Below, one piece after another: positions 55,654 to 64,000 of a stretch of DNA of 64,000 nt (positions are counted from its first letter, which is position 1; the number at the start of each line of letters is the position of its first letter). The stretch spans positions 144,816-208,815 of the forward strand of contig NZ_FUYN01000006.1 in NCBI RefSeq assembly GCF_900168025.1, given 5' to 3'. Position numbers and translations under genes: made by a program. Below the pieces are notes generated by a model that had not been told where the DNA came from, did no database searches, and saw nothing but the letters and a program-made list of their open reading frames with translations. This DNA is from Acetoanaerobium noterae (GTDB taxonomy: Bacteria; Bacillota; Clostridia; Peptostreptococcales; Filifactoraceae).

Positions 55654-58107
55654 ATGAGTGAAGAAAAAAATGAAATGATAGATAAAATTGTAGATATTGA
55701 AATAGAAGACGAAATGCGAAAATCCTACATAGATTATGCTATGAGTGTAATTGTAGGAAGAGCTCTTCCAGATGTTAGAGATGGTCTAAAGCCAGTTCAT
55801 AGAAGAATACTTTTTGCTATGAACGATTTAGGACTTGTTCCTGAAAAAGCTTATAGAAAGTCCGCTACTGTTGTCGGAGACGTACTAGGTAAGTACCACC
55901 CTCACGGTGATACTGCTGTTTATGATGCAATGGTAAAGCTAGCTCAGGATTTTTCAACTAGATATCCTCTTGTAAATGGACATGGTAACTTTGGTTCTAT
56001 AGATGGAGACTCAGCAGCTGCAATGCGTTATACTGAGGCAAAAATGCAAAAGCTTACTTTAGAGCTATTAAGAGACATAGATAAGGAAACAGTGGATTTT
56101 GTTCCTAACTACGATGAGAGATTGAAAGAGCCATCAGTGCTTCCTGCTAGATACCCAAATTTACTTGTAAATGGTTCAAATGGTATAGCAGTAGGTATGG
56201 CTACATCTATTCCTCCTCACAATCTTAGAGAGGTAATAGATGCAGTAGTAGAGCTGATTGACAATGATGAAGCAACTGTAGAAGACATAATGAAGCATAT
56301 TAAAGGACCAGACTTCCCAACAGGAGCAACTATTATGGGCAAAGGCTCAATAAGAGATGCTTATATGACTGGAAGAGGTAAGGTAACAGTTAGATCAAAA
56401 GCCGATATAGAAGAACTTCCTAACGGCAAAAGTCAAATAATAGTAACTGAAATTCCTTACCAAGTAAATAAAGCTAGAATGATTGAAAAAATAGCTGATT
56501 TAGTTAAAGATAAGCGTATAGAAGGCATAACTGACTTAAGAGATGAAAGTAATAGAGATGGTATAAGAATAGTAATAGAGGTAAGACGTGATGTAAACCC
56601 TAATATTGTTTTAAACAACCTATACAAACATTCTCAGCTTCAAGATGTGTTTTCTATTATCATGCTATCACTTGTAAATGGCGAGCCTAAGGTACTAAAT
56701 ATAAGAGATATGCTAGTTCATTACTTAAATCATCAAAAAAATGTAGTTAGAAGAAGAACTGAGTATGACCTTAGAAAAGCTAAAGAAAGAGCCCATGTAC
56801 TAGAAGGACTTATTATTGCTCTTGACAATATAGATAGAGTAATCAAAATAATAAGAGGTTCTGACAATGGAAGTATAGCTAAAGAAAAGTTGACAGAAGA
56901 ATTTGGTCTAACAGACATCCAATCTCAAGCTATACTCGATATGAGACTTCAAAGACTTACAGGCTTAGAGCGTGGTAAAATTGAAGAAGAATTTGCTGAG
57001 CTTATGAAAAATATAGCTTATTATGAATCTATACTTCAAGATCAAAGCATACTGCTTGGAATTATCAAAGATGAGATGCTTAAAATCAGAGAAAAGCACG
57101 GTGATAGAAGAAGAACCGAAATCACTGAGGCGGAAGATGAAATTAATATACTAGATACTATACCAGATGAAGAGGTAACAGTTACCTTTACTCATTATGG
57201 CTATATTAAGCGTATACCTATGGATACTTATAAAGCTCAAAGAAGAGGTGGAAAAGGTATAACATCTATGACTACAAGAGATGATGACTTTGTAGAGAAA
57301 TTACTTTTGACTACAAATCACTCTTTAATACTATTTTTAACTAACAGAGGAAGAATATACAGACTAAACGCTTATGAAATTCCTCAATCAGGAAGAATAG
57401 CAAAGGGTACAAATATAGTGAATCTGATACCTCTTGAGAAAAATGAAAAAGTAACATCATTTATTTCTGTAAGAGATGTTCCAGCCGAAAACTATTTAGT
57501 TATGTGTACCAAAAAAGGTGTAATAAAGAAAACTCAGATATCTGAATTTAGAAAAAGCACCAGAAACGGTCTTATTGCTATATCTCTTAGAGAAGATGAC
57601 GAGCTTATCAATGTTAAAATAACAGATGGTGAGCAAGACTTCATTATAGTTACAAAAAAAGGTATGGCTATATCCTTTGATGAAAAGCAAGTAAGAGATA
57701 TGGGAAGAGCAGCTATGGGAGTTCGAGCTATGAAATTAGCTGCTGATGATGAAGTAGTAGCTATGGAATTAGTAGATCCAAACAAACAATTACTTGTAAT
57801 ATCTGAAAAAGGCTATGGAAAAAGAACTAATACAAAAGACTATAGACTTCAAACTAGAGGTGGAAAAGGTGTTAAGACTTATAAAATTTCTGAAAAAACA
57901 GGAATTCTAGTTGGAGCAAAAGCCGTGTATGACGATGAAGAAATCATGATAATAAATTCAGATGGCTCATTGATTCGTATGTCAGTAAGCCAAATAAGCG
58001 TACTATCTAGAGTAACTAGTGGTGTTAAGGTTATGAGAACTGACGAAAATTCTCTAGTAGTAGCCTTAGCTAGAATAGTAGTACCAAAAGAAGATGAAAA
58101 TATTTAA
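55654..58107 (+). CDS. gyrA: DNA gyrase subunit A
   Basis: An 817-residue subunit. The catalytic Tyr is in [10 protein letters not shown]. The quinolone region reads [20 protein letters not shown], with Thr where many bacteria have Ser83; Thr is natural in several clostridia. Six beta-pinwheel blades form the C-terminus, with the GyrA box QRRGGKGI. It starts 11 bases after gyrB. Confidence 0.98.
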   Translation: MSEEKNEMIDKIVDIEIEDEMRKSYIDYAMSVIVGRALPDVRDGLKPVHRRILFAMNDLGLVPEKAYRKSATVVGDVLGKYHPHGDTAVYDAMVKLAQDFSTRYPLVNGHGNFGSIDGDSAAAMRYTEAKMQKLTLELLRDIDKETVDFVPNYDERLKEPSVLPARYPNLLVNGSNGIAVGMATSIPPHNLREVIDAVVELIDNDEATVEDIMKHIKGPDFPTGATIMGKGSIRDAYMTGRGKVTVRSKADIEELPNGKSQIIVTEIPYQVNKARMIEKIADLVKDKRIEGITDLRDESNRDGIRIVIEVRRDVNPNIVLNNLYKHSQLQDVFSIIMLSLVNGEPKVLNIRDMLVHYLNHQKNVVRRRTEYDLRKAKERAHVLEGLIIALDNIDRVIKIIRGSDNGSIAKEKLTEEFGLTDIQSQAILDMRLQRLTGLERGKIEEEFAELMKNIAYYESILQDQSILLGIIKDEMLKIREKHGDRRRTEITEAEDEINILDTIPDEEVTVTFTHYGYIKRIPMDTYKAQRRGGKGITSMTTRDDDFVEKLLLTTNHSLILFLTNRGRIYRLNAYEIPQSGRIAKGTNIVNLIPLEKNEKVTSFISVRDVPAENYLVMCTKKGVIKKTQISEFRKSTRNGLIAISLREDDELINVKITDGEQDFIIVTKKGMAISFDEKQVRDMGRAAMGVRAMKLAADDEVVAMELVDPNKQLLVISEKGYGKRTNTKDYRLQTRGGKGVKTYKISEKTGILVGAKAVYDDEEIMIINSDGSLIRMSVSQISVLSRVTSGVKVMRTDENSLVVALARIVVPKEDENI

Positions 58108-58175
58108 ATAAAAAACTATGCCAATTATAGCAATAAAAATTGCTAATTAGTCCTAGAATGTTGGTGTATAAAAAT

Positions 58176-58216
58176 AAAAAAAGCTAGAGCATTATCGATT
58201 GCTCTAGCTTTTTTTT
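58176..58216 (+). terminator. Terminator of the gyrBA operon
   Basis: A stem of about 16 bp (AAAAAAAGCTAGAGCA and complement, 58176-58191 and 58200-58215) with an 8-base loop and a run of eight T. It is 68 bases after the gyrA stop. Confidence 0.92.
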
Positions 58217-58255
58217 GTCAATATATCGATTGCTCTAGCTTTTTTTTGTCAATAT
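58194..58255 (+). repeat. 31-bp tandem duplication of the terminator's right half
   Basis: Unit 1 (58194-58224) and unit 2 (58225-58255) are identical over 31 bases, each containing the descending terminator arm, eight T and GTCAATAT. It is a recent-looking duplication. Confidence 0.92.
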
Positions 58256-58430
58256 ACGGAAATTTTCCTTAAATGCATTAATTTTAGAGTTTTTATTGTT
58301 ATATAAAAAATATGATTTTAAATTTGAAACTGTTTTAAAAAACTTTATTTACTGTTAATATAAAGTTAAAATAAGGGTAAATATTACTAGGTATATAGTT
58401 TTATAATAATAACATTACCGGAGGGGAACC

Positions 58431-59648
58431 ATGGATGTATTTGTTGCTAGGCAGCCTATTTTTGATAGAAACAAGGCAGTAGTAGCCTATGAGCTTTTGT
58501 ATAGAGATAGTGCAGCAAATTTTTTTAATTCGGAGATAGGTGCTACAAAGGCAACTTCAATACTCCTGTCAAATAGCTATTTTAATTTTGGAATAGAGAT
58601 GTTATTGGAAGACAAAAGAGCTTTTATAAATTTTGATAAGGTTCTTATAAAAAATGAAGTTCCCTTGCTCTTAGATAAAAGTAAGATAGTAGTTGAGATA
58701 TTAGAGGATGTTATTCCTGATAAAAATTTTATGACTAAACTAAAGGAATTAAAAAACAGTGGTTATACCCTTGCCTTAGACGATTTTACTATAGATTATC
58801 CATATAAAGAAATTATTGAAATAGTAGATATCATAAAAGTTGATTTCATGTTATCTTCAAGAGAAGATATAAAAAAAATTATCAAAAAATATTCTAATGG
58901 GAATAAAAAATTTTTAGCAGAAAAAATTGAGAATGTAGATGAGTTTAACAATGCTGTAAGTTTAGGCTATGATTATTTTCAAGGATATTTTTTCAGTAAA
59001 CCCATTATGGTTCAGGGTAAAAAAATTGAAAGTCTTGAAATTAGCTATATTAAGCTTACAAATGAAATAAATAAAGAAGAGCCAAATTACAAAATCATTG
59101 CATCTATTATTGAAAGTGATTTGGATATGAGCTATAAGCTACTTAAAATAGTAAATTCCTATTCACTATCTTCAAAGGTGAATTCTATTCCTCATGCCGT
59201 AAGTCTAATGGGTATATCTGAGCTTAGAAAATGGGCTTCTCTTGTTTTAATAGGAGAACTTTCATTTGGAAAACCTACAGAGGTTCTTAGGCTTTCTATT
59301 TTGAGGTCTAAATTTGCGGAGCTTTTAGCAGAAAAATCTTCATACAAGTCAAAGAAACATGAGTTAGCCTTGGTAGGTTTGTTTTCTATGATTGATGTAC
59401 TTCTTCAAAAACCTCTAGATACTATATTTTCTCAGCTTCGCATATCTGATGAAGTACAAATGGCTATAAAGCTAGATTCAAAAAGCGAGCTTTTTCCAAT
59501 ATATAAATTAGTAATAGATTACGAGATGGGTAACTGGGAGGAAATTGATAAGGATATAAAATCCTTGAAAATTTTAAGAAATATACCAGATATTTATATT
59601 CAAGCTGTAAAAACTACTGATGATATAGTAAAATTTATTAAAGAGTAA
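58431..59648 (+). CDS. EAL-HDOD signalling protein (YuxH-like)
   Basis: A 405-residue soluble protein. An EAL-like domain (1-200) has YELLYRD in place of EAL, FINFDKVL, EILED, LALDDF and QGYFFSKP, so metal-binding residues are partly lost and enzyme activity is doubtful. An HDOD domain (about 205-400: SYKLLKIVNSYSLSSKV, SIPHAVSLMGISELRKW) follows. This EAL-HDOD pair is widespread and likely senses c-di-GMP. GGAGGGG precedes the ATG. About 320 bases of AT-rich sequence before it hold the gyrA terminator and no other gene. Confidence 0.9.
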   Translation: MDVFVARQPIFDRNKAVVAYELLYRDSAANFFNSEIGATKATSILLSNSYFNFGIEMLLEDKRAFINFDKVLIKNEVPLLLDKSKIVVEILEDVIPDKNFMTKLKELKNSGYTLALDDFTIDYPYKEIIEIVDIIKVDFMLSSREDIKKIIKKYSNGNKKFLAEKIENVDEFNNAVSLGYDYFQGYFFSKPIMVQGKKIESLEISYIKLTNEINKEEPNYKIIASIIESDLDMSYKLLKIVNSYSLSSKVNSIPHAVSLMGISELRKWASLVLIGELSFGKPTEVLRLSILRSKFAELLAEKSSYKSKKHELALVGLFSMIDVLLQKPLDTIFSQLRISDEVQMAIKLDSKSELFPIYKLVIDYEMGNWEEIDKDIKSLKILRNIPDIYIQAVKTTDDIVKFIKE

Positions 59649-59687
59649 AATTTAGAATAAAAATTTACAGTAAATAATAATAAAACA

Positions 59688-59716
59688 TGTTTAGAACCTG
59701 GGCTATATGGGGTATA
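59688..59716 (+). promoter_or_regulatory. SigB-type promoter before the ytxH-sigB operon
   Basis: TGTTTAG (59688-59694), a 15-base spacer and GGGTATA (59710-59716) match the Gram-positive SigB pattern (GTTT-N about 14-GGGTAT; clostridial WGWTT-N13-17-GGGTAWA). It lies 77 bases upstream of the ytxH-like gene. Confidence 0.7.
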
Positions 59717-59792
59717 AATAAAAAAGTTTGCTCTAATCTGAGATATTTTGTATATTGATTAAATAATAGTTAAATAAAAGGAGGATAAGTAT

Positions 59793-60092
59793 ATGTCAAA
59801 ACAAAGTAAAGCGGGGATGTTTTTACTTGGAGGTATACTAGGAGCTGCAGCAGGTTTATTATTTGCCCCGAAAAAAGGCGTTGAGCTCAGAGAAAACTTG
59901 TTTGAAAAAACTATGGATATATTAACGGATTCACAAGGAGTAAAAGAAGATATATGCAGCTGGATTTCTAATTTTCGTCATGATGAGGATATAGAAAGAC
60001 CAGAAGAAGAAATAATAATTTCTAAGGATTTCACTTATAAAGAAGAGCCTCCAGTTGATATAAATTTAGACATAAATAAAGAAACTAATTAA
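59793..60092 (+). CDS. YtxH-family stress protein
   Basis: A 99-residue protein with the YtxH start: a glycine-rich helix (FLLGGILGAAAGLLFAPKKG) followed by a charged tail. AAAGGAGG precedes the ATG. YtxH-type genes are induced by SigB or SigH in Bacillus. It is first in the operon with DUF948, rsbV, rsbW and sigB. Confidence 0.88.
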   Translation: MSKQSKAGMFLLGGILGAAAGLLFAPKKGVELRENLFEKTMDILTDSQGVKEDICSWISNFRHDEDIERPEEEIIISKDFTYKEEPPVDINLDINKETN

Positions 60093-60107
60093 GAGGGAGG
60101 AACTAAA

Positions 60108-60395
60108 ATGGAATTCAGGATTTGGGAATTAGGTATAGTTATGATAGGTCTTGGATTTTTAATAGTATGCATAAATCTTGCATTTACAATTAAAAATGTA
60201 GATAATACTGTTAAGAAGGTAGAACTTTTAGTTGATGATAATTTAAGCGAAATAGGACAGATTATAGGAAGCGTGGCTGGTATTACCACAAGCGTAGATA
60301 CTATAGTAGGAAGTGCTACTAAGATAGTAGGCCTTGTTTCTAGTGCAAAAATTATTTCTAGTCTGGGAAAAAACAAAGATAGCAGGAGGGATTAA
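60108..60395 (+). CDS. DUF948 (YtxG-like) membrane protein
   Basis: A 95-residue protein: one N-terminal membrane helix (LGIVMIGLGFLIVCINLAF) then a helical region with DNTVKKVELLVDDNLSEIG typical of DUF948. It is paired with YtxH as in the Bacillus ytxGHJ operon. Function unknown. Confidence 0.85.
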   Translation: MEFRIWELGIVMIGLGFLIVCINLAFTIKNVDNTVKKVELLVDDNLSEIGQIIGSVAGITTSVDTIVGSATKIVGLVSSAKIISSLGKNKDSRRD

Positions 60396-60397
60396 GC

Positions 60398-60718
60398 ATG
60401 TCTGTAGTAATTAATAGCAGCTTTGACGCAGAAAAGAAAATATGGAATTTAAAGCTAGGTGGAGAAATAGATATCTATACCTCAAACAACTTTAAAGAAG
60501 AACTTCAAAAAATCTATCTTTCTGAAGAAACAGGCGATGTATATATAGACGCATCTGATTTAGAATACATAGATTCCACAGGGCTAGGAGTCTTGATAGG
60601 TGCACTTAAGAGATTAAAGCAAAAAGACAAGGATATATATATAAGAGAAACTAAGCCAAACGTTAAGAAAATTTTTAATATAACAGGACTAGATAAAATT
60701 TTTAAGTTGGAGGGATAG
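60398..60718 (+). CDS. rsbV: RsbV-type anti-sigma-factor antagonist
   Basis: A 106-residue STAS-domain protein with the phospho-site in YIDSTGLGVLIG (S60). Unphosphorylated, it binds the RsbW-like kinase and frees the sigma factor. Two bases after the DUF948 gene and 2 before rsbW. Confidence 0.9.
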   Translation: MSVVINSSFDAEKKIWNLKLGGEIDIYTSNNFKEELQKIYLSEETGDVYIDASDLEYIDSTGLGVLIGALKRLKQKDKDIYIRETKPNVKKIFNITGLDKIFKLEG

Positions 60719-60720
60719 AA

Positions 60721-61173
60721 TTGGTTGAAATTAACTCAAATGATTTTGGAGTGACAAATGGTGAGACATATGACTCTATAAGTATGGCGCTTCCTAGCAA
60801 GCCTGAATATGTAGGGGTTGTAAGACTTACAGTATCTGCTATAGCAAATCGCATGGGATTTAATATAGAAGAGATAGAAGATATTAAGGTTGCTGTTGCA
60901 GAAGCCTGTACAAATGCTATCAAGCATGGATTAAATCAAGATTTTAACGTATGCTTTGATATTTTTGAGGAAAAAATTACTGTATCAATTAAGGATAATG
61001 GTAAAGGTTATAATACAGACGCTTTAAACGAGCCAGATTTAGAAGATCCAAAGGAAGAAGGAGGCTTGGGAATATTCATCATTAAGAGCTTGATGGATGA
61101 GGTTACATTAAAATCAAGTGTAGGCCAAGGGACAGAAATTAAAATGATAAAATTCCTAGGAGATGGTAATTAA
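60721..61173 (+). CDS. rsbW: RsbW-type serine kinase / anti-sigma factor
   Basis: A 150-residue GHKL kinase: N box VAVAEACTNAIKHG, G1 DNGKGYN, G2 EGGLGIFIIKSLMD. It holds the sigma factor and phosphorylates RsbV. It starts at TTG with GGAGGG 7 bases upstream and overlaps sigB by 1 base. Confidence 0.92.
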   Translation: MVEINSNDFGVTNGETYDSISMALPSKPEYVGVVRLTVSAIANRMGFNIEEIEDIKVAVAEACTNAIKHGLNQDFNVCFDIFEEKITVSIKDNGKGYNTDALNEPDLEDPKEEGGLGIFIIKSLMDEVTLKSSVGQGTEIKMIKFLGDGN

Positions 61174-61994
61174 TGGGAGATATTGCTCAAAAAAAGGCAA
61201 AGTCATCTAAGTCTTCCCAAAAGCCATATGCAGGCTCAGCAAAATATAAGGATATTACAGATAAAGAATTATTTCTCATATATAGCGAGAACAAGGATAT
61301 AGAATTGAGAAATGAGCTAGTAAAAAGACATTTATATATTGCGGAGATTCTGTCCAAAAAGTTTTTAAATAAGGGAATAGAATATGAAGATATCTATCAA
61401 GTTGCTTCACTTGGTTTGATATTTGCCATTGAACGTTTCGATGTAAGTAAAGGTTTTGAATTTTCAAGCTTTGCTACGCCTACAATTATCGGAGAAATAA
61501 AAAAATATTTTAGAGATAAAGGTTGGTCTATTAGAGTTCCTAGAAGAATTCAAGAGCTTTCAAAAAAAGTAAATACAGCTAAATCCTATCTCCAACAAGA
61601 ACTTCATAGAGTTCCCAAAATTGAAGATATTGCTAAATATTTAGATTGTACGGAAGAAGAAGTACTAGAGGCTATTGAAGCTTCTCATGTATACAAACCA
61701 AAATCACTTGACCTTTCCTATGATAATGAAGGTGATGACAAAGATATTTTACTATTAGATTTAGTTGGAGATGACGATAAAAGCTTTAATATGATAGAAA
61801 ACAAGGATTTTATTGAAAATGCGTTATCTAAACTCAATGAAATTGAAACAAAAATAATTAAAGATAGATTTTTTAAGAATAAAACTCAAATGCATGTAGC
61901 TAATGATTTAGGTGTTTCTCAGATGACAGTTTCGAGAATGGAGAAAAAAATATTAGCTAAGCTTAAAAAGGATTATGAAAAATCTCTCTATTAA
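61173..61994 (+). CDS. sigB: SigB-type (group 3) sigma factor
   Basis: A 273-residue sigma-70-family factor: region 2 (YEDIYQVASLGLIFAIERFD, FSSFATPTIIGEIKKYFRDKG), region 3 (VPRRIQEL) and region 4 HTH (TQMHVANDLGVSQMTVSRME). It could be SigB or a sporulation SigF/SigG relative; the YtxH/DUF948 genes and the upstream SigB-type promoter support SigB. It probably autoregulates. There is no rsbX in the operon. Confidence 0.88.
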   Translation: MGDIAQKKAKSSKSSQKPYAGSAKYKDITDKELFLIYSENKDIELRNELVKRHLYIAEILSKKFLNKGIEYEDIYQVASLGLIFAIERFDVSKGFEFSSFATPTIIGEIKKYFRDKGWSIRVPRRIQELSKKVNTAKSYLQQELHRVPKIEDIAKYLDCTEEEVLEAIEASHVYKPKSLDLSYDNEGDDKDILLLDLVGDDDKSFNMIENKDFIENALSKLNEIETKIIKDRFFKNKTQMHVANDLGVSQMTVSRMEKKILAKLKKDYEKSLY

Positions 61995-62022
61995 ATCAAA
62001 ATTTAATTATTTATTATAAATC

Positions 62023-62060
62023 ATCTGTAGCCGATATTATTTATATTATTAGCTACAGAT
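62023..62060 (+). terminator. Terminator of the sigB operon
   Basis: Nine-base perfect arms ATCTGTAGC/GCTACAGAT, a 20-base AT loop and TTTTTTGTTG, 29 bases after the sigB stop. Confidence 0.8.
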
Positions 62061-62206
62061 TTTTTGTTGTAAATTAAAGAAAGTATACTTATTTAAATAT
62101 CAGTATAGTGTTGTATTAGAGTTTATTTTTGTGAAAATTTATATATAATTAAGTAAAATTATGGTAAAATTAATTTATGAAGACGTAGGAAAAAAGGATG
62201 AGTTTT

Positions 62207-63784
62207 ATGAAAAAGGTATTAAAAAATATAGTAAATTTTACCATAATTTTAGTTGTTATATTACCTTTATTTACTACTAATATATTTGCTTATGAAGAAC
62301 AAGAAGTAGATAAATTACTAGAGGAATATAAATTTGGTGAAGCCTATAAAATTTTAAAAGAAAACTTATATGATGAAGATAAGAATATTGACCCTATAAA
62401 AATTAGGAAAATACTGGAGCTAGAGTTCATAGTTACTGATACTAGCTCTATGATACTGCATGCATTAGAATTAGTAGAATATGGTCAAAACTCTAAGGAT
62501 TATTATAATCAGATGATTGGCTACTATTATCTGGGAAGTGTTTACTATGAGCTATATGACGATACAAAAGCGATAGAGAATTTTGAAAAAATGCTTTCAA
62601 TTGCCCAAAGTAAAAATTATCCTCTTGGAAAAGGTATGTATTATATGTTTACAGGTCTTATTTACAGTTCTTATGAGGATTATGATTTAGCTTTAGAAAA
62701 TTTTACTAAAGCTCAGCCTTATTTTGAAGAAGCTCACCTAGATGAAAACTGGGTTTTCCCAAATTTCAAAGAAAATAATAAATTTATGATAGATTTAATA
62801 GAAATAATTCTAAGCAAGTCTCAAGATAAAGTAAGTAGATTTGTTGAATTAGGAGATGCATTTAAGGATAAAAATTGGAAGCTTAAATACTCTTCTATGA
62901 GCAGATGTGGCTATGAGCTTAATAAAATAGGAGCTTTTAAAGAAGCTGCATATATGTTAGAAGAATCTAAAAAAACTATAGCGCTAGCTGATTTTGGAGA
63001 CATGTACAACAAATTTTCAGGATATATGGATTACGATTTAGCGTATTCATACTATAGTATGGGAGATTTCAAGCGTGCGTCTGAATTACTGCTAGATGAA
63101 GCTTACACAACTAATAATACTAAGCTAGAGGTTGAAAGAGGAGAGCTCATAAACCAAAAGCTAAGAGAAATAGAAAGTAAAGAAATAAAAAGACAATCAG
63201 AGACAAAAACCAAAATAATTTCTGCAATATCAGCTCTTTTAGTATTTTTACTCATCACAGTCATTATTATAGTAAGACAATATAAAGTTGCTGATAGATT
63301 GAGCCAAGAAGTATATGAAAGATCAATAAGAGATAATATGACTGGATTATTTAATAGAACTGAAATAATTAATCTATATCAGAAGAATATAGATAAAGAT
63401 ATATCTCTTAGCGTAATTGATATAGATGATTTTAAAAATATTAATGACACTTATGGTCACTCAGTTGGAGATATAGTGATAAAAGATATTTCCTCTATAA
63501 TTCAAGACATAGTTGGAGATAAAGGTTATGTTGGAAGATATGGGGGAGAAGAATTTTTAGTTATTTTGAAGAAATCAGATCAATATGATTCAAAAAAACT
63601 GTTAGAGGAAATAAGAATAACTATAGAAAACAAAAAATGGTTTTTTAAAGACTCTCCTGTTACTGTTAGCATAGGATTATTAAATGAAGCGAAGAATACT
63701 AGTTTTAACAACGGATTTAAAGCTGCTGATGAGCTATTGTATCTTGCAAAACGCAATGGAAAAAATATTATTTGTCATATTTAA
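62207..63784 (+). CDS. TPR-GGDEF membrane diguanylate cyclase
   Basis: A 525-residue protein: N-terminal signal/membrane segment (NIVNFTIILVVILPLFTTNI), TPR repeats outside the membrane (about 40-320, YYLGSVYYELYDDTKAIENF), a second membrane helix (about 332-352), and a cytosolic GGDEF domain (365-525) with RDNMTGLFNR, VIDIDDFKNINDTYGHSVG and active-site YGGEEF. No RxxD inhibitory site is seen. The frame also opens at 62198, but AAAAGG suits ATG 62207. It is monocistronic. Confidence 0.9.
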   Translation: MKKVLKNIVNFTIILVVILPLFTTNIFAYEEQEVDKLLEEYKFGEAYKILKENLYDEDKNIDPIKIRKILELEFIVTDTSSMILHALELVEYGQNSKDYYNQMIGYYYLGSVYYELYDDTKAIENFEKMLSIAQSKNYPLGKGMYYMFTGLIYSSYEDYDLALENFTKAQPYFEEAHLDENWVFPNFKENNKFMIDLIEIILSKSQDKVSRFVELGDAFKDKNWKLKYSSMSRCGYELNKIGAFKEAAYMLEESKKTIALADFGDMYNKFSGYMDYDLAYSYYSMGDFKRASELLLDEAYTTNNTKLEVERGELINQKLREIESKEIKRQSETKTKIISAISALLVFLLITVIIIVRQYKVADRLSQEVYERSIRDNMTGLFNRTEIINLYQKNIDKDISLSVIDIDDFKNINDTYGHSVGDIVIKDISSIIQDIVGDKGYVGRYGGEEFLVILKKSDQYDSKKLLEEIRITIENKKWFFKDSPVTVSIGLLNEAKNTSFNNGFKAADELLYLAKRNGKNIICHI

Positions 63785-63804
63785 AAATTTTTTTAGAAAA
63801 AGTG

Positions 63805-63833
63805 TTGACGAAAGAATGAGGGCATGATATATT
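63805..63833 (+). promoter_or_regulatory. Promoter of an rRNA operon
   Basis: TTGACG, exactly 17 bases and TATATT, a near-consensus strong promoter 20 bases after the TPR-GGDEF stop. Confidence 0.85.
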
Positions 63834-64000
63834 AATACATGTCCTCAGCGAGAGGGCAAAACGAAAAGCCTCGAAAGAGGAAATACGAATTAATAGATGA
63901 ACTTTGAAAACTGGATAGTAAACCATAAATAGTTTTTAATTTCGATTAAAAACCACACCATTTATGAACAACAACCAAGTCAGTAAATTTTTACTGAGAC
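63834..64000 (+). other. rRNA operon leader; 16S gene begins beyond the window
   Basis: The region has no ORF. It contains a boxA-like element AACTTTGAAAACTGGATAG (63899-63917), typical before 16S genes, and a long hairpin (GTTTTTAAT-TTCG-ATTAAAAAC, 63932-63953, within CATAAAT/ATTTATG flanks), the kind used for RNase III processing. The mature 16S start is not in view. Confidence 0.8.

Noticed and set aside
55888..55950. Thr at the GyrA Ser83 position as a quinolone-resistance mutation
   Set aside because: Thr is a natural residue there in several clostridia, so it is not evidence of resistance.
58355..58381. Second SigB-like promoter before the EAL-HDOD gene (TGTTA-N17-GGGTAAA)
   Set aside because: The -35 lacks the second T of WGWTT and spacing is at the limit.
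63834..63900. Possible c-di-GMP (GEMM) riboswitch before the right edge, because of GGCAAAACGAAAAGCC
   Set aside because: The conserved GEMM core and paired stems are missing, and the promoter, boxA-like element and position fit an rRNA leader.

Overview
The window is the replication-origin region of a low-GC, anaerobic, Gram-positive (Clostridia-type) chromosome. The evidence is the gene order rpmH-rnpA-yidD-yidC-jag-mnmE on one side and dnaA-dnaN-yaaA-recF-gyrB-gyrA on the other, a dense DnaA-box field between them, strong AAGGAGG-type ribosome binding sites, and no respiratory genes. A Peptostreptococcaceae-like amino-acid fermenter (Acetoanaerobium/Clostridium sticklandii type) fits best; this is inference from gene content and style, not a database match. 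Replication should start near 49.3-51.2 kb. Genes to the left are mostly on the minus strand and genes to the right on the plus strand, so most are co-directional with the forks.

Layout. 0-4.4 kb: a paired YdcZ small exporter, a WYL regulator, a GyrI-like protein, an unknown membrane-anchored protein and an EamA exporter. 4.4-9.5 kb: a ParA/ParB-like pair and a MacA/MacB-like three-gene exporter. 9.6-16.7 kb: the WalRK cell-wall operon (walR, walK, a secreted extra protein, walH, walI, walJ, htrA). 16.9-19.2 kb: a DnaD-like/DnaC-like helicase-loader pair. 19.4-25.1 kb: an FNT channel, an EAL-CBS-GGDEF protein, and a response regulator / CPBP protease / histidine kinase trio. 25.2-25.5 kb: a Lys-Glu-Val-Leu tRNA operon. 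25.7-34.4 kb: purA, a GNAT, dnaB, rplI, gdpP, a DUF2232 protein, an iron-sulfur flavoprotein, rpsR, ssb, rpsF. 34.5-39.9 kb: DUF951, DUF3343 and YedF (sulfur/selenium handling), a CvpA-like protein, a predicted beta-propeller, an HTH-TPR regulator and a cysteine-desulfurase-like enzyme. 39.9-49.1 kb: parB, rsmG, mnmG, a GntR/ABC operon, mnmE, jag, yidC, yidD, rnpA, rpmH. 49.2-58.1 kb: oriC, dnaA to gyrA. 58.4-63.8 kb: an EAL-HDOD protein, a SigB-type stress operon (ytxH, DUF948, rsbV, rsbW, sigB) and a TPR-GGDEF protein. The right edge holds the promoter and leader of an rRNA operon whose 16S gene begins outside.

The most informative non-coding signals are a B. subtilis-like unwinding element between dnaA and dnaN, two parS-like sites, a WalR-type box inside the wal operon, a SigB-type promoter in front of the sigB operon, and a cluster of DnaA boxes around purA. 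I did not find a clear undescribed system. The least ordinary features are the separation of the origin parB from any parA, with that ParB lacking the N-terminal ParA-contact segment; the secreted protein with its own predicted WalR-controlled promoter between walK and walH; and the CPBP protease placed between the two halves of a two-component system.
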